Below are positions 33,694 to 45,300 of a stretch of DNA of 64,000 bases, one piece after another. This stretch comes from Teratosphaeria epicoccoides. Its lineage: Eukaryota > Ascomycota > Dothideomycetes > Mycosphaerellales > Teratosphaeriaceae. The position numbers were made by a program, and so were the translations under genes. Location: NCBI GenBank assembly GCA_021401465.1, contig JADDMT010000094.1, positions 1 through 64,000 on the forward strand, given 5' to 3'. The notes under the pieces were generated by a model. That model did no database searches and had not been told where the DNA came from. It saw only the letters and a list, made by a program, of their open reading frames with translations. Every line of letters starts with the position of its first letter. Position 1 is the first letter of the stretch.

Positions 33694-35373
33694 ATGTCAC
33701 AGAGTACACCGGCAAAACAGAGCCGACATGAACGGCATCTTATGCGCCAGCGCGGCGCCGGCTCGAGGACCATCAATACCAACTTTGATTTCACCTTTGG
33801 ACTGGCTACAGATACGCCTTTTTTCGTCACGGCATCAGAGCTAGCGGATGAGCCTCCAATCAAGAAAAGACGACTGAGCCAGGCATGTGTTGTAGAATCG
33901 GGTTCAGCAGCACCAGATGTCACACAGCATGCATTTCAACCCGCAGAGCACCCGTCGACGAGGCCAGTCAAAAAGTACATGAAAGCAAGACGAAGGTCTC
34001 CCGTCGAAGATGAAACGCCTGAAGTCATCAAGCAAAGCGCAGAAGACAGCTTCGTGGAGGCGACCAGGGCCAAGAAGCCGAGAGTCAAGCGGAAACCCGA
34101 TGCGCACGTCGAGGTTGTCCTCAATAAACTTGTGGACGCGCCAGCAAGGAGCCGGCCTAGAAGGCGAGCTGCTGCTGATGCTCAGGTCAAGGTCCAAGAA
34201 GATCTCGCCGAGGAGGCTGCACCAGTTGACCAGAGAAGACGGGACGAAGAGCCGCAAAAAGGTGGTCGCAGAGGCCAGAAAGACCTGGAAACCGTGGCTG
34301 CTTATCTCGTGACCTCGCACGACGAGAAGAAAACTCAGCATGCTCAGCCGGATGAAAACCCGTCAAAAAGGGCGCCTGCAAGAAAATTGAGGACTACTAG
34401 ACAAAAGGTTGCACCCAAGACCACGAACGAGTCTGCTAAAGCCGTTGAGGGTCATGGCCTTCCAGGTTCTGCAGACCTGGCGCCTCTTCCTGTTCCAGCG
34501 CCGAAGGATCGCTCTGGGAAGAGTCAGGCTGTAGCAGCCGTGGAGCACAGTCACGAAACCGTTGAGCCGGATGAGCTTCTGGTCACGGAAGCAGAGCAGC
34601 CTCTGTCATCATACAGTCGTCCTCCAGCTGCAAAGAGGGCAGCTAAGGCTTCGAACGGCAGGAAGCGCAAAGCTGTTGACGCAGTGCTGAACCATGCTGA
34701 GTCGAATGTCACGAATGATAAGCAAAGGCAACACGCTGGAGAGTCATTGCCGACAAAACCACCTACGCTCAAGTCTACGCCAAAGCGAACGCCGCTTGCC
34801 GAAGCCGACTGTAATGTCAGTCGGCTTTCGGTGTCGCCGGCAAAGGTGAAACAGGGTGCAAAGCTTGGAGAGGCTACCGTCACTCAGCCGACCGCGAAAA
34901 GAAAACGAGCTGCTGTGGACAAGCCGTCGGTGCATGCGAATCCGCCTAAGCACAGAAAGGTGGTGGCCGCGGCTGACGAGTTTGCTTCTGTCGATACTGC
35001 GATTAAGCAGCAAAATCGAGCAGATCCACAACTCGCTGAAAAACACGACAGAGCTCCAGTGTCTGCCAAGATCAGCATAGTGAGAGAGTCAGAGACAATT
35101 GACGACTGTCCAAGGCCTTCGAAAAGGAGCAAACAGCTGACGGCGCATCCTCCCAATTCAGCGAAACCCAAGAAATCTTCAAAGTCGATGCAGCACGATG
35201 ACGACGTCGGCTGGCTATTCGCTACACAATCCAAAGCTCTAACGACGAAAATTTCCGAAAAGGCATCGACATTCAAACGGCGGATGCGGCACAGTGATCC
35301 TGCAGACGTGGTGGATTTGGATGATCTTGTCGCGAATATTGCTTCGCTGGCTCCGCAAAAGGCAAACGCGTGA
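33694..35373 (+). CDS. Hypothetical basic nuclear protein
   Basis: Single exon, 559 residues from the ATG of M-S-Q-S-T-P-A-K. An in-frame ATG at 33586 also exists, but its extension looks random. The N-terminus holds a short ordered block T-N-F-D-F-T-F-G-L. The body is disordered and very rich in Lys, Arg, Ala and Pro, with many nuclear-signal-like clusters (P-I-K-K-R-R, R-A-K-K-P-R-V-K-R-K, R-K-R-K-A). The C-terminus carries a second ordered block, D-D-V-G-W-L-F-A-T, followed by D-V-V-D-L-D-D-L-V-A-N-I-A-S-L. The two short conserved-looking ends joined by disorder suggest a chromatin or DNA-repair adaptor. I do not recognise it. It is divergent from Swc3 with about 320 bases between. Confidence 0.7.
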   Translation: MSQSTPAKQSRHERHLMRQRGAGSRTINTNFDFTFGLATDTPFFVTASELADEPPIKKRRLSQACVVESGSAAPDVTQHAFQPAEHPSTRPVKKYMKARRRSPVEDETPEVIKQSAEDSFVEATRAKKPRVKRKPDAHVEVVLNKLVDAPARSRPRRRAAADAQVKVQEDLAEEAAPVDQRRRDEEPQKGGRRGQKDLETVAAYLVTSHDEKKTQHAQPDENPSKRAPARKLRTTRQKVAPKTTNESAKAVEGHGLPGSADLAPLPVPAPKDRSGKSQAVAAVEHSHETVEPDELLVTEAEQPLSSYSRPPAAKRAAKASNGRKRKAVDAVLNHAESNVTNDKQRQHAGESLPTKPPTLKSTPKRTPLAEADCNVSRLSVSPAKVKQGAKLGEATVTQPTAKRKRAAVDKPSVHANPPKHRKVVAAADEFASVDTAIKQQNRADPQLAEKHDRAPVSAKISIVRESETIDDCPRPSKRSKQLTAHPPNSAKPKKSSKSMQHDDDVGWLFATQSKALTTKISEKASTFKRRMRHSDPADVVDLDDLVANIASLAPQKANA

Positions 35374-36370
35374 GAACTTGAAGGGCGAATATGTGACGGG
35401 AGCTGCTGTGCTGCTCTGCGCGCAATACTATATCCCCTGGAGAAATGAGCGTCACAACTGGTGCCACGCGGTCCAACACTTCTATCGATGTCAACTTTTG
35501 ATTTCGGCGGTGCTCTTTTGTTATGCGATATCTGGGTCGCTCTCCTTCGGATAGCTTTTCTGACATCACTCCGATCCCATTCCCTCTCCATATCAAGTTC
35601 CCTTTCGTACAGCGATCAGGGCGCTCACGAGGCTGACAAATGCTGCTGCGAGCAGACATAATAGGAAGATGATTTTATTGTGATGTGTGGGTCTTGGCGG
35701 GTCAGATCTGTGCGGACAACAACGAATGAATGGTGATGTCCGAGTGAGAAGGTTGCTGAATAGGAAACCGACGTGATGATGTTGCTGTTGTCGTCTCAGG
35801 AATTGTGTTACTGAGGACACTTAAAATGATGTAGCTCATGGCTATTACCTTCCAGCACCGGCCTGCAGACATAAGGCGAATATGTGCTCACTGTGCTTGG
35901 CGAGATGTTACCTCTTCGAGCATGTTCAAAGTACCGACATTGGGACAAGGCAAGACAGAGCTTACTCATCATGCGGACTAGATCTCACGGTAAGAATTCA
36001 TTCATCTGTCTTGCTGCGCTCGTTTCCGCTGGCCGAGCAATGCACACGATCGGTCGCTGCGTAATCGTTCTTTTCGACTGCGGTAGGAGATTTGAGATGA
36101 GATTGCCTGCCAGGGATCGACTGCAGAACCCTCCTGCTGTCATGGTCGGCAAAGAGGGCGTCGTAACTGCTACGTTGACGCTCGTGGAACGCAGCAGTCG
36201 TGATCGAGCAAAGCGTGAGCTGCTCACCTCTTCCTGACTGGAGCGGTGAAGTTGAAAACACCGCGCTCCCGAGAACTATTGCTATCGACACTGACAGGTC
36301 TTTATTCTATTCGCACAAATCGAATATCAACACTCACGTTCTTTTGCGATCATCGCACCAACAGCATCGT
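35374..36370. other. Intergenic; one weak small membrane-protein frame on the minus strand
   Basis: A 75-residue minus-strand frame (35820-35593) ends in a clean hydrophobic helix, I-I-F-L-L-C-L-L-A-A-A-F-V, followed by a short basic tail. Its first half looks random. It could be the last exon of a small tail-anchored protein or chance. Nothing else is supported. Confidence 0.3.
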
Positions 36371-36424
36371 CATACATTTCCCGAGAAAGGGCGTCGTCAT
36401 ACATTTCCCGAGAGAGGGCGACGA
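36371..36424 (+). repeat. 27-bp tandem duplication upstream of the F-box gene
   Basis: Two adjacent 27-base copies starting with CATACATTTCCCGAGA differ at a few positions. They lie 42 bases upstream of the F-box start codon, probably in its 5'UTR or core promoter. Confidence 0.85.
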
Positions 36425-36465
36425 CGCTGCAGACTCCCCCGCCGTCGCATCGCTGCGCCGCCACG

Positions 36466-37569
36466 ATGCAGAGTCTCCCGCCTGAGCTCATCGTGGAGAT
36501 CCTCTGTTTGACCTTGGAGGACAGCCAGCGAGAGGATCGGGTATGGCATATCGCTTGGTCGAGACCGGCGATGTGTCCGGTCGCGTCGCCGCTCGCTCGA
36601 TCGGATCCATGCATCGCGAAGGTGATACAGCAGTGGTTCTACTCGACCTGGAGCTTTGAGTACTTGTCCCCGCTCTCTGGATCGCGGTTCGGGGCAAGGT
36701 TGACGGGGTGTGCAGGCGTGTCTTTTGTCCCATCCCGTTTGCCAGCCCCTCTGAGCTCGCTGACGAGGTGACTCTTCGCTCGTGATAGGCGATGATCTCG
36801 AAACCTGGCTCACACGACACGTCGGGCGACAAAATCGTGGGCTGGTCAACAAGTTGAAACTGGAGATGTATGGGAGGGAGCTGCTTGCACTCTTTGCTCC
36901 TGCTGAGGTACGTTCAGCGTCTCGATGCTGTTTATGACGCCTCGCTGCCACCGAGGAGCGGTGTTGACCATGTTCGCTCAACCACAATAGGCCGCCACGC
37001 TCCTCGGGCTTTCCACCAACGGAGGCTGCTGGATCCGCGTCGTGGCCCTCCTTCGCAAGATGCAGCTCACTCGACTCGCTATTGCAATCTTACCCGAGAC
37101 ATGTCCTGGTCCTTGCGACGCAGGCCTGAGATTTCTCATGGGACCTGTGCCGATGTATGGTGATTCTGTACGTCCACAGCCTGTGCCTGACGGTGGAGGT
37201 GATCGATCAGCTCACACTTTGTAGCATTTCCGCGTCGACGAACGCTGGATCGTCAAGGCGGTGGTGGAGAGCATGTCGCATGTGTCACGCTCTGCCGTTT
37301 GTGTAGCCGTGGCGCGGCCAGGGACGGTCAGCGGAGAGCCGTCCGATGGCGATGTCCTTTCGAAAGAGCAGATCGATCGCGTCGCTGGATGTTCGTGGGC
37401 ATCGCTGCAGAGCAGTACGACATACTGGCATCGATGTGAATTGCCGAGGCCAGGCTTCGTGATCCCTGGTATAGTCTTTCGAACACAGCCTGCGCGAGAT
37501 CTTCTGCACGGAGAAGTGGAAGGGGACGTTGAGGACGGCATATTGACTGGCTTGTTTTTTGAGTCCTGA
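36466..37569 (+). CDS. F-box protein
   Basis: Four exons: 36466-36709, 36789-36907, 36991-37167, 37225-37569; about 294 residues. Introns 2 (83 bp) and 3 (57 bp) are phase 0 and unambiguous. Intron 1 has a clear acceptor (CTGAC branch, GATAG), but its donor could be at 36710 or about 27 bases later, both phase 1. The protein begins with an F-box-like motif, M-Q-S-L-P-P-E-L-I-V-E-I-L, the Skp1-binding element of SCF ubiquitin ligases. The rest has Leu-rich helices (L-V-N-K-L-K-L-E-M-Y, I-R-V-V-A-L-L-R-K-M-Q-L) without a named substrate-binding repeat. The frame in the first exon continues past the donor only to an early stop. Substrate unknown. Confidence 0.7.
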
Positions 37570-40500
37570 CATGCTAGTAGTCTGGATCAGCGGTAATCGA
37601 AATGTGACCTGAGAGCTATGAAATTGATTCACTGGCAACGACTATCGTCGCATTGCCCCCGCCCCCCGCCCACTGCCAGTGGAAAAAACCTTTCAGCCAC
37701 CTACCAGCGCTTGTTCCAAATGTCGAAGCCGCGCTTCAAGTATTGCCTACGATGTCAGGTATTATATCCGAACGTGCAGTCGCACTTCTTTCGTGGAAAA
37801 GTCAGATCAAGGCATCTTGGCAGACCGTCCGTGCCTGAGAGACAGATGCCCTCCCACACGCGGTCGCGGGCATTGATGGAAATGCTTGTGCAGATGGCGC
37901 GACTGCTCGACGGTCGAAGGGAGACAGTTCGATCAGACCTGGTTGTCAGACGGTGGGCGCAAACGCGGGCGACAATGATAGAACATCATGGAGGCCAAGC
38001 AACCCGATCGTGGCATCAATCAAGATGACGCCGTCTTGACACTGAAACCTCGCAGCCGCAAGCAACGGCCATCGCTTCCCCGCCCCAATTATTGCACGGG
38101 GACTCTGTGATATTTCGATGTTGGTCATCGCGCTAGAGTCATGCTTGTCTCAGTCTCAGGCACAAGCAATTGCATAACATATCTTCACGCCAGTCGCTCG
38201 ACGTGAGCAGGGACCTAGACCGCAGGGCGCCACCGGTCTGTGCAGCTGAAGTGACCGTGCTCACGATGAGACCGTTGCCGTCAGGGGGGACGAGTGGACG
38301 TGTGTTGTCTGGGTTCCGTGCTGCAGGGTGCTCGACACATCTCAGCATGTTCGGCCACTACGGAGACGCATCCGCAGCATCTCCATCTCGACCTTGGCAG
38401 TCTCATTGGGCCGTCGTGGCAACGCGACCACACCGCGCTGACGAGACGCCGCGCGCCTGACCCCGTGGTCGGGCTCGTGTCCAGGAGGACAGAAAATTGA
38501 ACTTCCACATTGGGTCATGGAGAGCGGACGGCGGTGGAGTTATACGTGCCATGTACGGAGGGGATCCCAGTCCGCAAAAATGCCTGCTCCGCCTGATATC
38601 GAAGCGCCACATGGGTCTGCAGTAAGGCCCGTTCCCGGCTTGCGTGATACTGTTCGCCAAGTTTCGCATGCATCATGCAAGGCATCTAAGCGATGGACGT
38701 GGTTCGTCGATGCGTTGTTCGACTCGTGCACACTAGGCCCGGCAAGCAAGTCCCCTGTTGCTTCGATGACAACATTGGCCAGGCTCTGCCCTTCCATGAT
38801 TACTATATTGAACACGGCCGCGCAAGATGCTTACGCAGGCTCGACGAAGGCCCGAGCCCCTCTGCCACTTGTGAAGATGGATCAACGTTGCCTCTCAGTG
38901 CCACACATCGCATGCGGCGGCCCCTGCACGGTGTCGAGCGCTGGCGTGGGGCGGAGGGGGGGGGGGAGGTGCGCTAAGAGAGTAGAGTTGCCCACCGATG
39001 GAAGCTCTCCGATAGGGCGACTAATGATGCGTTCTTCTGTGGCTTGTAATCACGAGTTGCAAGCTGATGGGGGTTAGGCTGAGCAATCGGATGCCTCGTC
39101 GCTGCAAAAGATTCCTCGAAAATATGCGTTGTTGACATGGTATGTTTTCCTCCCTCGCAAGAGCCGCGAAGCCTCGGCAACGGTGGAGCGGGTTGGCGCG
39201 GTTGGCGCGGGGAACAGATACACCATCCTCTCCATGCCGGCTTGTCTGGTCTGGGGTGTCTCAATCATTGAAAGTCTGCGTATCCAGGTGAATGGGAAAC
39301 GGCTCTGATCCCGGTGCTTATCATTCCGCTTTCGGTGTTTCGATGTCTTTGACTTCTTCGGATGCCCCGTCCCGCACGCCACACGTCTATACATACACCA
39401 CCACATTCGGGGCCATGTCACAGGGTGAGACGGGCGAACCAGTTCGCAAGACATCACGTCCCGTCTGGACGTTCCGGTTGGCTAGGCTTGCGGCGTGACA
39501 TCTCCGCCCTCCTCACCGGCTCTTCGAACGATGCTTCTCCCTGGACGACGAAGAGCTGTGAGCAATTTAGATTTCATGGCAACACTCGAGACACTATTGA
39601 GACTTGGCGGGTCAGCCCCCCTGATGACGACCCGAACGCACGCGCCTTTCCAAATGAGAGGACAATCTCCCTGCGTTCCCGCATCGCCCTCTCCACTGGA
39701 ACCCCCCCGATCCCAGCTCGCAGCGCGCTACTGTCTATTGCGCCTTATTGACTTGGCTCCCGCATGCGTTCGGCAGAAGCCGCATCTGTGCGCGATTGGT
39801 TCATTCCAAAGTGCCAACGCACACCACGCTGCCTCCATCCAGCGATATGTCGCAGCTTGCTGCCACATGGATGTCGGGATCCTTGGTCGATTGAAAGTGA
39901 CATCATCGTCATCTCGCTCCCTCAAGCCATCCATCCCAAGGTCGACGGCTTCAACATCATCATCCCACGCTGTGCGCCAGTCCGGATGCTAGCTTGGGGT
40001 CCCGGCGGCGCAGTCCGTGGGTATGGCAAAGGGAGGATCAATAAGCCGTTGGCTAGTCGAACTTTGAGCGCGAAGACTATCTATCAATCACAAGGGTGCT
40101 GACGTTTGAGGAGTCCGATGCTTGTGGCAGTGCATCGCGCGTCCAAGCAGCAGAGTATGGAAACCTTCTTCGCAAGCTCGGAACGAAAGCCCACGCCGTT
40201 CGTGATCCGATCTTTGCACACTTTCCGGCGCGATCGAGTGAATTAAGCTTATTACCGTACATTGATAGCGCCAGACACTAGTGCTGGTCCTCACCGCCGC
40301 GACATACCCGCCGCTGTCCCCTCCATGCTTGCTCGCATCGCGGCCAGAACTCTCGCTTGGCCACACAAGCGAGTGGGAACTTCGAGGCCACAGGAAATCG
40401 AGCTCACGCACTCCCGGGTATCGTGACTAAGAGTACATCAATTTTATCGAAGCGAGGAAAACAATATGCGCCGCATGTGATGCTGTAGACCCCCTAGCTG

Positions 40501-40632
40501 ATATGTCCGCGGAGACGCTCAAAATTATATGTACATGGTGGAGCCTCAACGTAAGTAGGCGTGTATGACAGTCATCCCGTGGACGATCTGTTGTGCGTGG
40601 ACGTAATGATGGCTTTTCGAATCTGCGTAGAC
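37570..40632. other. 3-kb gene-poor stretch
   Basis: Many short frames on both strands, none with recognisable domains or splice-linked partners. A G-run lies near 38950-38965. The longest frames (38517-39077 plus; 39495-39992 plus) have random composition. It may hold long UTRs of the bZIP gene, whose 3' end abuts it. Confidence 0.45.
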
Positions 40633-42348
40633 TCATGCCTGATACTTCCTCACCGCCTCGTCGCGGGAGTGCTCAGGACGACCCTGCGAAGCAGATGGCC
40701 GACGTTGCTCGGGTGCGTATGGATTCCAGGGACCAGTCTGAGGTGGCGCATGCATCAGTTGGGGAGGTAATTGGTAAGAAGATGGCCCGGGCTGCTGTTG
40801 CGTCGGGGGCAACGGTGAGGAGTGCGACAGACCCGGTCGGACCATTGGCGATGGCATCGCAGCCTGCGGCTGGTGGAGGCTAGGTCCGGGCTGGGCCACC
40901 ACGGGAGCTCCGAAGTTCTGAGAAAGATATGGCTGCTGCTGGTATTGAGTGCCGAGATGTGGCATGCCGACCGGGGCTGGAGGAGGCAAGGAGGTGGTTG
41001 AAGTCCTTCTCCTGCCACTGCGACCTTGTTGCGGGCTGCGGGCCGATGGATCGTGCCCAGCACTGCCAAATCCCGTGCCCACGCCTGCATTTGCACTGGG
41101 ACCTTGAACCGTGGTGGACGATCGTCGTCTTCTGGGTGATGGAGGCCTGGGGAAATGACGCTCGCCTCCAGGGAGATGTACCAACAGGCCCGCCATGTAG
41201 TCGCGCTCTCGCTTATAAAAATCCGCATCCTCGCTGAGTTCCTTGACTTGCTGCTCGAGCCTCGAGATTGTCACTGATGCCTCTTTCTCCTTCTCTTTGC
41301 GCCTTTGTCTAAATCGTGCGCTGGCACCAGCGTTTCTCCGCCGTTTCTCATCGGCGACCCTGGATGCTGCTTGTACGTCCACGGGTAGTTGTACGGTGCC
41401 CGAGGTGGTCTCGAGCGTCATCATCTGGTAGACATTTTGCCCGCTTGACGATGAAATGGGAATTCCGGCCTGTCTTTGGCGCTCCTGGCCAGTACTGCCT
41501 GCCGGCGCATTACCAGCGCCTGCTCCCTCGGCGCCTGTCGACGGGGCCGCGTTGAAGCCAGATAGCGGTCCGTATTGAGCACTCGGAGATGTCTGCTCGG
41601 CTTGGCTGTACGAAGAGTACGAAGTGGTAGGGCTTGCGCTTGCTGACGTGATCCCGCTGCGATTTGCTCCAGCATTGGCTCTTCTTGCGGCTTCAGACGA
41701 TGGCGTCGGACCGAAACCGTACCCATGGCGTGCCAACGCAGGAGGAGTCGGCAGCGGGGGCGCCCCGGACATTCCGGGCTCGATGGCATAGGTGCGAGAA
41801 CGAGGCGAGCCCGGGAACGGTGTATTTTGAGCACTGATGGTTCCCGTGGACGTACTCAGTTGGTTGAGACTGGCGGTACGATGTACCCTTGGCGACCGAG
41901 GCGTCAGGATCCTTCGGGGCGGCTGATCTGTGACATTCCGTTGAAGGAGCAACGGTGATGCCGACGGGTTGCTGGACTGCCGTGCCGGATGTGGCACAAG
42001 CGCCAGAGGCGCCAGAGAGGCCGGCGGCGAATCGATCTCGGAGGCTTTCCGCCGTCGTCCATGTGGCTCGTCGTTTGTGTCCGGGTTCAGGATGGAAGAG
42101 ACGCCCGCCAGGCGGGGAGCTGATTGAGGGAAGCCGCCCGTCAAATGGCTTGGTGGTGCAGGAAGGGGAGGCAGTTCGAATGCACGAGCCGAGCGGGGAG
42201 GTGCTGGTGATGTCGCTGCGGACAGGCTCGGGGTCAATCGGCGTCCTCCCGACGGCAACTGCGAGCTGGACCCATCACCCTGCCTCCCCCCATAGCTAGC
42301 ACTGGTCGAAATGTCAGGCGGGGCTTGACCAGCTGCCCGCTCTGACAT
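40633..42348 (-). CDS. bZIP transcription factor
   Basis: Single exon. I chose the ATG of M-S-E-R-A-A-G-Q at 42348 (571 residues); the frame is open to an ATG at 42597 that would add 83 residues of plausible sequence. The bZIP spans about residues 330-387. The basic region is D-E-K-R-R-R-N-A-G-A-S-A-R-F-R, with the canonical N-x7-R, and the heptad leucines begin at I-S-R-L-E-Q-Q-V-K-E-L. The A-S-A-R-F-R basic region resembles the Cys-3/MetR group of sulphur regulators, but the specific target cannot be inferred. Both flanks are long, disordered and Ser/Pro/Gln-rich, as usual for activation domains. A basic R-R-R-R cluster follows the zipper. Confidence 0.85.
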   Translation of the reverse strand: MSERAAGQAPPDISTSASYGGRQGDGSSSQLPSGGRRLTPSLSAATSPAPPRSARAFELPPLPAPPSHLTGGFPQSAPRLAGVSSILNPDTNDEPHGRRRKASEIDSPPASLAPLALVPHPARQSSNPSASPLLLQRNVTDQPPRRILTPRSPRVHRTASLNQLSTSTGTISAQNTPFPGSPRSRTYAIEPGMSGAPPLPTPPALARHGYGFGPTPSSEAARRANAGANRSGITSASASPTTSYSSYSQAEQTSPSAQYGPLSGFNAAPSTGAEGAGAGNAPAGSTGQERQRQAGIPISSSSGQNVYQMMTLETTSGTVQLPVDVQAASRVADEKRRRNAGASARFRQRRKEKEKEASVTISRLEQQVKELSEDADFYKRERDYMAGLLVHLPGGERHFPRPPSPRRRRSSTTVQGPSANAGVGTGFGSAGHDPSARSPQQGRSGRRRTSTTSLPPPAPVGMPHLGTQYQQQPYLSQNFGAPVVAQPGPSLHQPQAAMPSPMVRPGLSHSSPLPPTQQQPGPSSYQLPPQLMHAPPQTGPWNPYAPEQRRPSASQGRPEHSRDEAVRKYQA

Positions 42349-45300
42349 GAAATTTTTCCCGTGATCACCGTGTTCCTGTTCGTCCCGAGCGCGGGACCAT
42401 GGACGGTGGTCGGACTTGGTCGCTGGCCAAATGCGATGGTCTCGGCCTCTGAATGCTGGATCGTAGGCGGAAGCGACGAGCTCGGAACATGCAGAGAGTT
42501 TGCTGTATTCGAAAGACCCGCGGTAGTGACCCGGAGCGCGATGCACCTCTGTGGCCGCCACGGTGGCGGGTGACGTGGGACGCAGAACACGTCCCACGCT
42601 GAACGATGCGGCTCGACAGTCGATAGATATACGCCTCTCGAATCAATGCTGCTTGTCCAGCAACGCCAGGAATGCCGCGGTCAGGTTCGTGGCTTGGCAT
42701 GCAACGCTCCCTGCGGTCCCGTGGTGACGATGACGGCCGGGTGAGCTGCAGTGTTCTGGGCGACAGTGGGCGCGGACAGCACCAGCATGAGGGTCACAAG
42801 GCGGCCACGGAGGATGACGACTGGGCAGGCGGGCGGGCTGGAATGGGACGCAGTGATATATAATCATGGGCGGTGTGATGACAACACTAACGGACAGACC
42901 CCCGTCCAGCAAGACATCCATGCTTGACGATTTAGTGCCGCTGCAATGCATCATCGCGCACAGGACTCAGACCAAGTCGAACAGGGCGACCAGGGTAGGA
43001 CAGGCCATATGGCTAAGCGTGAAAGCCGAGCCAGAGGAAGAAGCTTTGCATCCGTCCGCGGGATGGCGGGATGTTCTGGCTAGCCGGCGTTGCTCGTGCT
43101 TGTGGACGAGCAGCGGTTTGACGGCGAATGAGACGCTAGCGTTGGAGTGGCTAGTCGAGATGAGCGGAGCGGGAGGAGGTGGTGATTGCATTTATTATGT
43201 TGATTGTATTCCAGGCTCGGACTGTCGTCTGTCAGTCGTCGTTCCACCCGCCCGACCCAGGCTGCCGGGGGGCACGTCCGCCGTCACGGGCAGCTGGGGC
43301 CCTGGCTGCTGCTGCTGACCGCGTTGGCGCAGCGGTGCATCCCGGCGTGTGGCCAATCTGTCGCGCCCGCGGCCCTGGCTCAGGTACACGGCGCACATGG
43401 CGCGGCGAGTGGTCGACACATGATCCATCACACACACGTCTGTCGCTCGGTCCACGGATGCCACCACCACGCACCACCACGCCTCCACGCGCATTAGATG
43501 GAATTTTGTGATTATTCTCATCATCATCATCATCACCATCATCATCACTGATTACTGTGACGATGATTATCCGCATGATGTGTATTATGATTGTTATGAT
43601 GAGAATTTTTTTTTATGATGATTATTTTTTTATGATGATTATTTACTATTATTATTATTATTATTATCATCATCATCATCATCATTGGCATGACACGTGT
43701 GATGATTACGAGATGTGACGAGTTCACGCGCAACATCGCAACATCGCAACATCGCGTACCGTAAGAGACGACAGGCACCAGCCGGACCGGGACCAGGGGC
43801 ACGGGCGCTGACTGGTTCCTGCCGCCTGGTGCCTGTGTCGGCGCGGCGGCAGGATCGCCGTCATGAGTCAGTCCGTCGGTCGGACCAGGCCGCCCGCCTG
43901 CATGAAATTCCCGTTGCGTGGTCGGTCACGGGTCGGGAACTTGTTCTCTGACGCGTGACGCGCGGACGCCGTTGGGCAGCAGGCAGATGAGAAGAATCCT
44001 CTGGATCAATCAATCGATCCGGATGGACCGTGTGGGCCATCGGATGACCATCACTGTCTCGTGCCCGTGCCCGTGCCGTGTTGCCATCTCGCTTGCCTGC
44101 GCGCCCGAGTCCTGAAAGGGCCAGCAGGCGCAATTTCGCAATGCCCGACATGTACCACTGACTCGACCAACCCGGGGCTCTTGCACCTCTGATTGATGAG
44201 CTCCCGGCCTCCCGGCGGGCATCCTGCATGATCGATGCAGGAAGCCCAGGTCACATGGTCCAGCACCCACACAGCGTCGCCAGGACGCATGCACGTCGCG
44301 CAAAATGCCAGCACACAGCCAACCACTCGCCGCTCCAAATTGTGATTGGCCGCGGGCGCATCATTTTCGAGGGCCGAGGCGACGGCGTGCAGTAGCTCGA
44401 TGCCAAAGCGACCGCCAACGACTACGCTCCTGCGCACGAATGCACCGCCATCACAACTCTGAACTATGGAGACGTCTCCCCGCGAGTGCCGTCAGGACGT
44501 CAGTCAGGCTCCCGCGCCGCCTCGTGCCACGGCCCATCCTCCCTCCGTCCACCCGTCCACATGTCCCCCCGGTCGCGAAATTTGCTTAGGACTAGTTAAG
44601 AATGTTAAATCAAGTACTTTCACTGAGCATAAAGTCCCGCGTCAAACGGGCATGGGTGGTCTAGCGCGGCGGAGCGTTCGTCCGCGACCAGGCGTGGACC
44701 GGCCGCCTTCTCGAAGGTTTGCGCGTGCGCTTCTTGCAACTGGCAACCGCTGGCCAGCTCGCTGCCACCCGCCATATGTACTGGAGGAGCCCCCGGGACG
44801 CACACGCCACAGCCGCCGCGTCGGCTCCTCCACACGTGGTCTGCGGTGTCGCATCTCAACTTTATTTCTGCTCGATGGCTTGGCAACCCACCGGGCGCAC
44901 CTGGGCCTGGGTGCTTGGGTAGCTTGGGTCCGAAACACCTCGCAAATGATCGTGTCTCACCCCACAACTATCCCCGTATGTCACCACACGGCCACAGGAG
45001 ATGCATGTCGCCGGGTGGAGAGCCTGGCGAAGATTGCGAACGCGGAAGCCTTGGCTGATCAATCCCATCAATGCACCACCCGCCGGTATCCCTGCGCAGG
45101 TCATCGCTCCCGCCGCTAATGAGCCCTTGAACAATGAGACGGCAGGCTTCGAACACGACAACACCTTGGGATCGACCACAGCATCACCGCGCGCTGCCGA
45201 CTCCGACCGGATGCCCAAATCTCTCTCGGATTGCAATAATCGAGCACCCACCGACCCCTGCAGCGTCTGGACCGCAAGATGTTTGGGTGCAGCCTACGCA

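Noticed and set aside
5080..36000. Secondary-metabolite or resistance-type gene cluster
   Set aside because: The genes are unrelated housekeeping functions; no synthase, transporter and regulator set is present.
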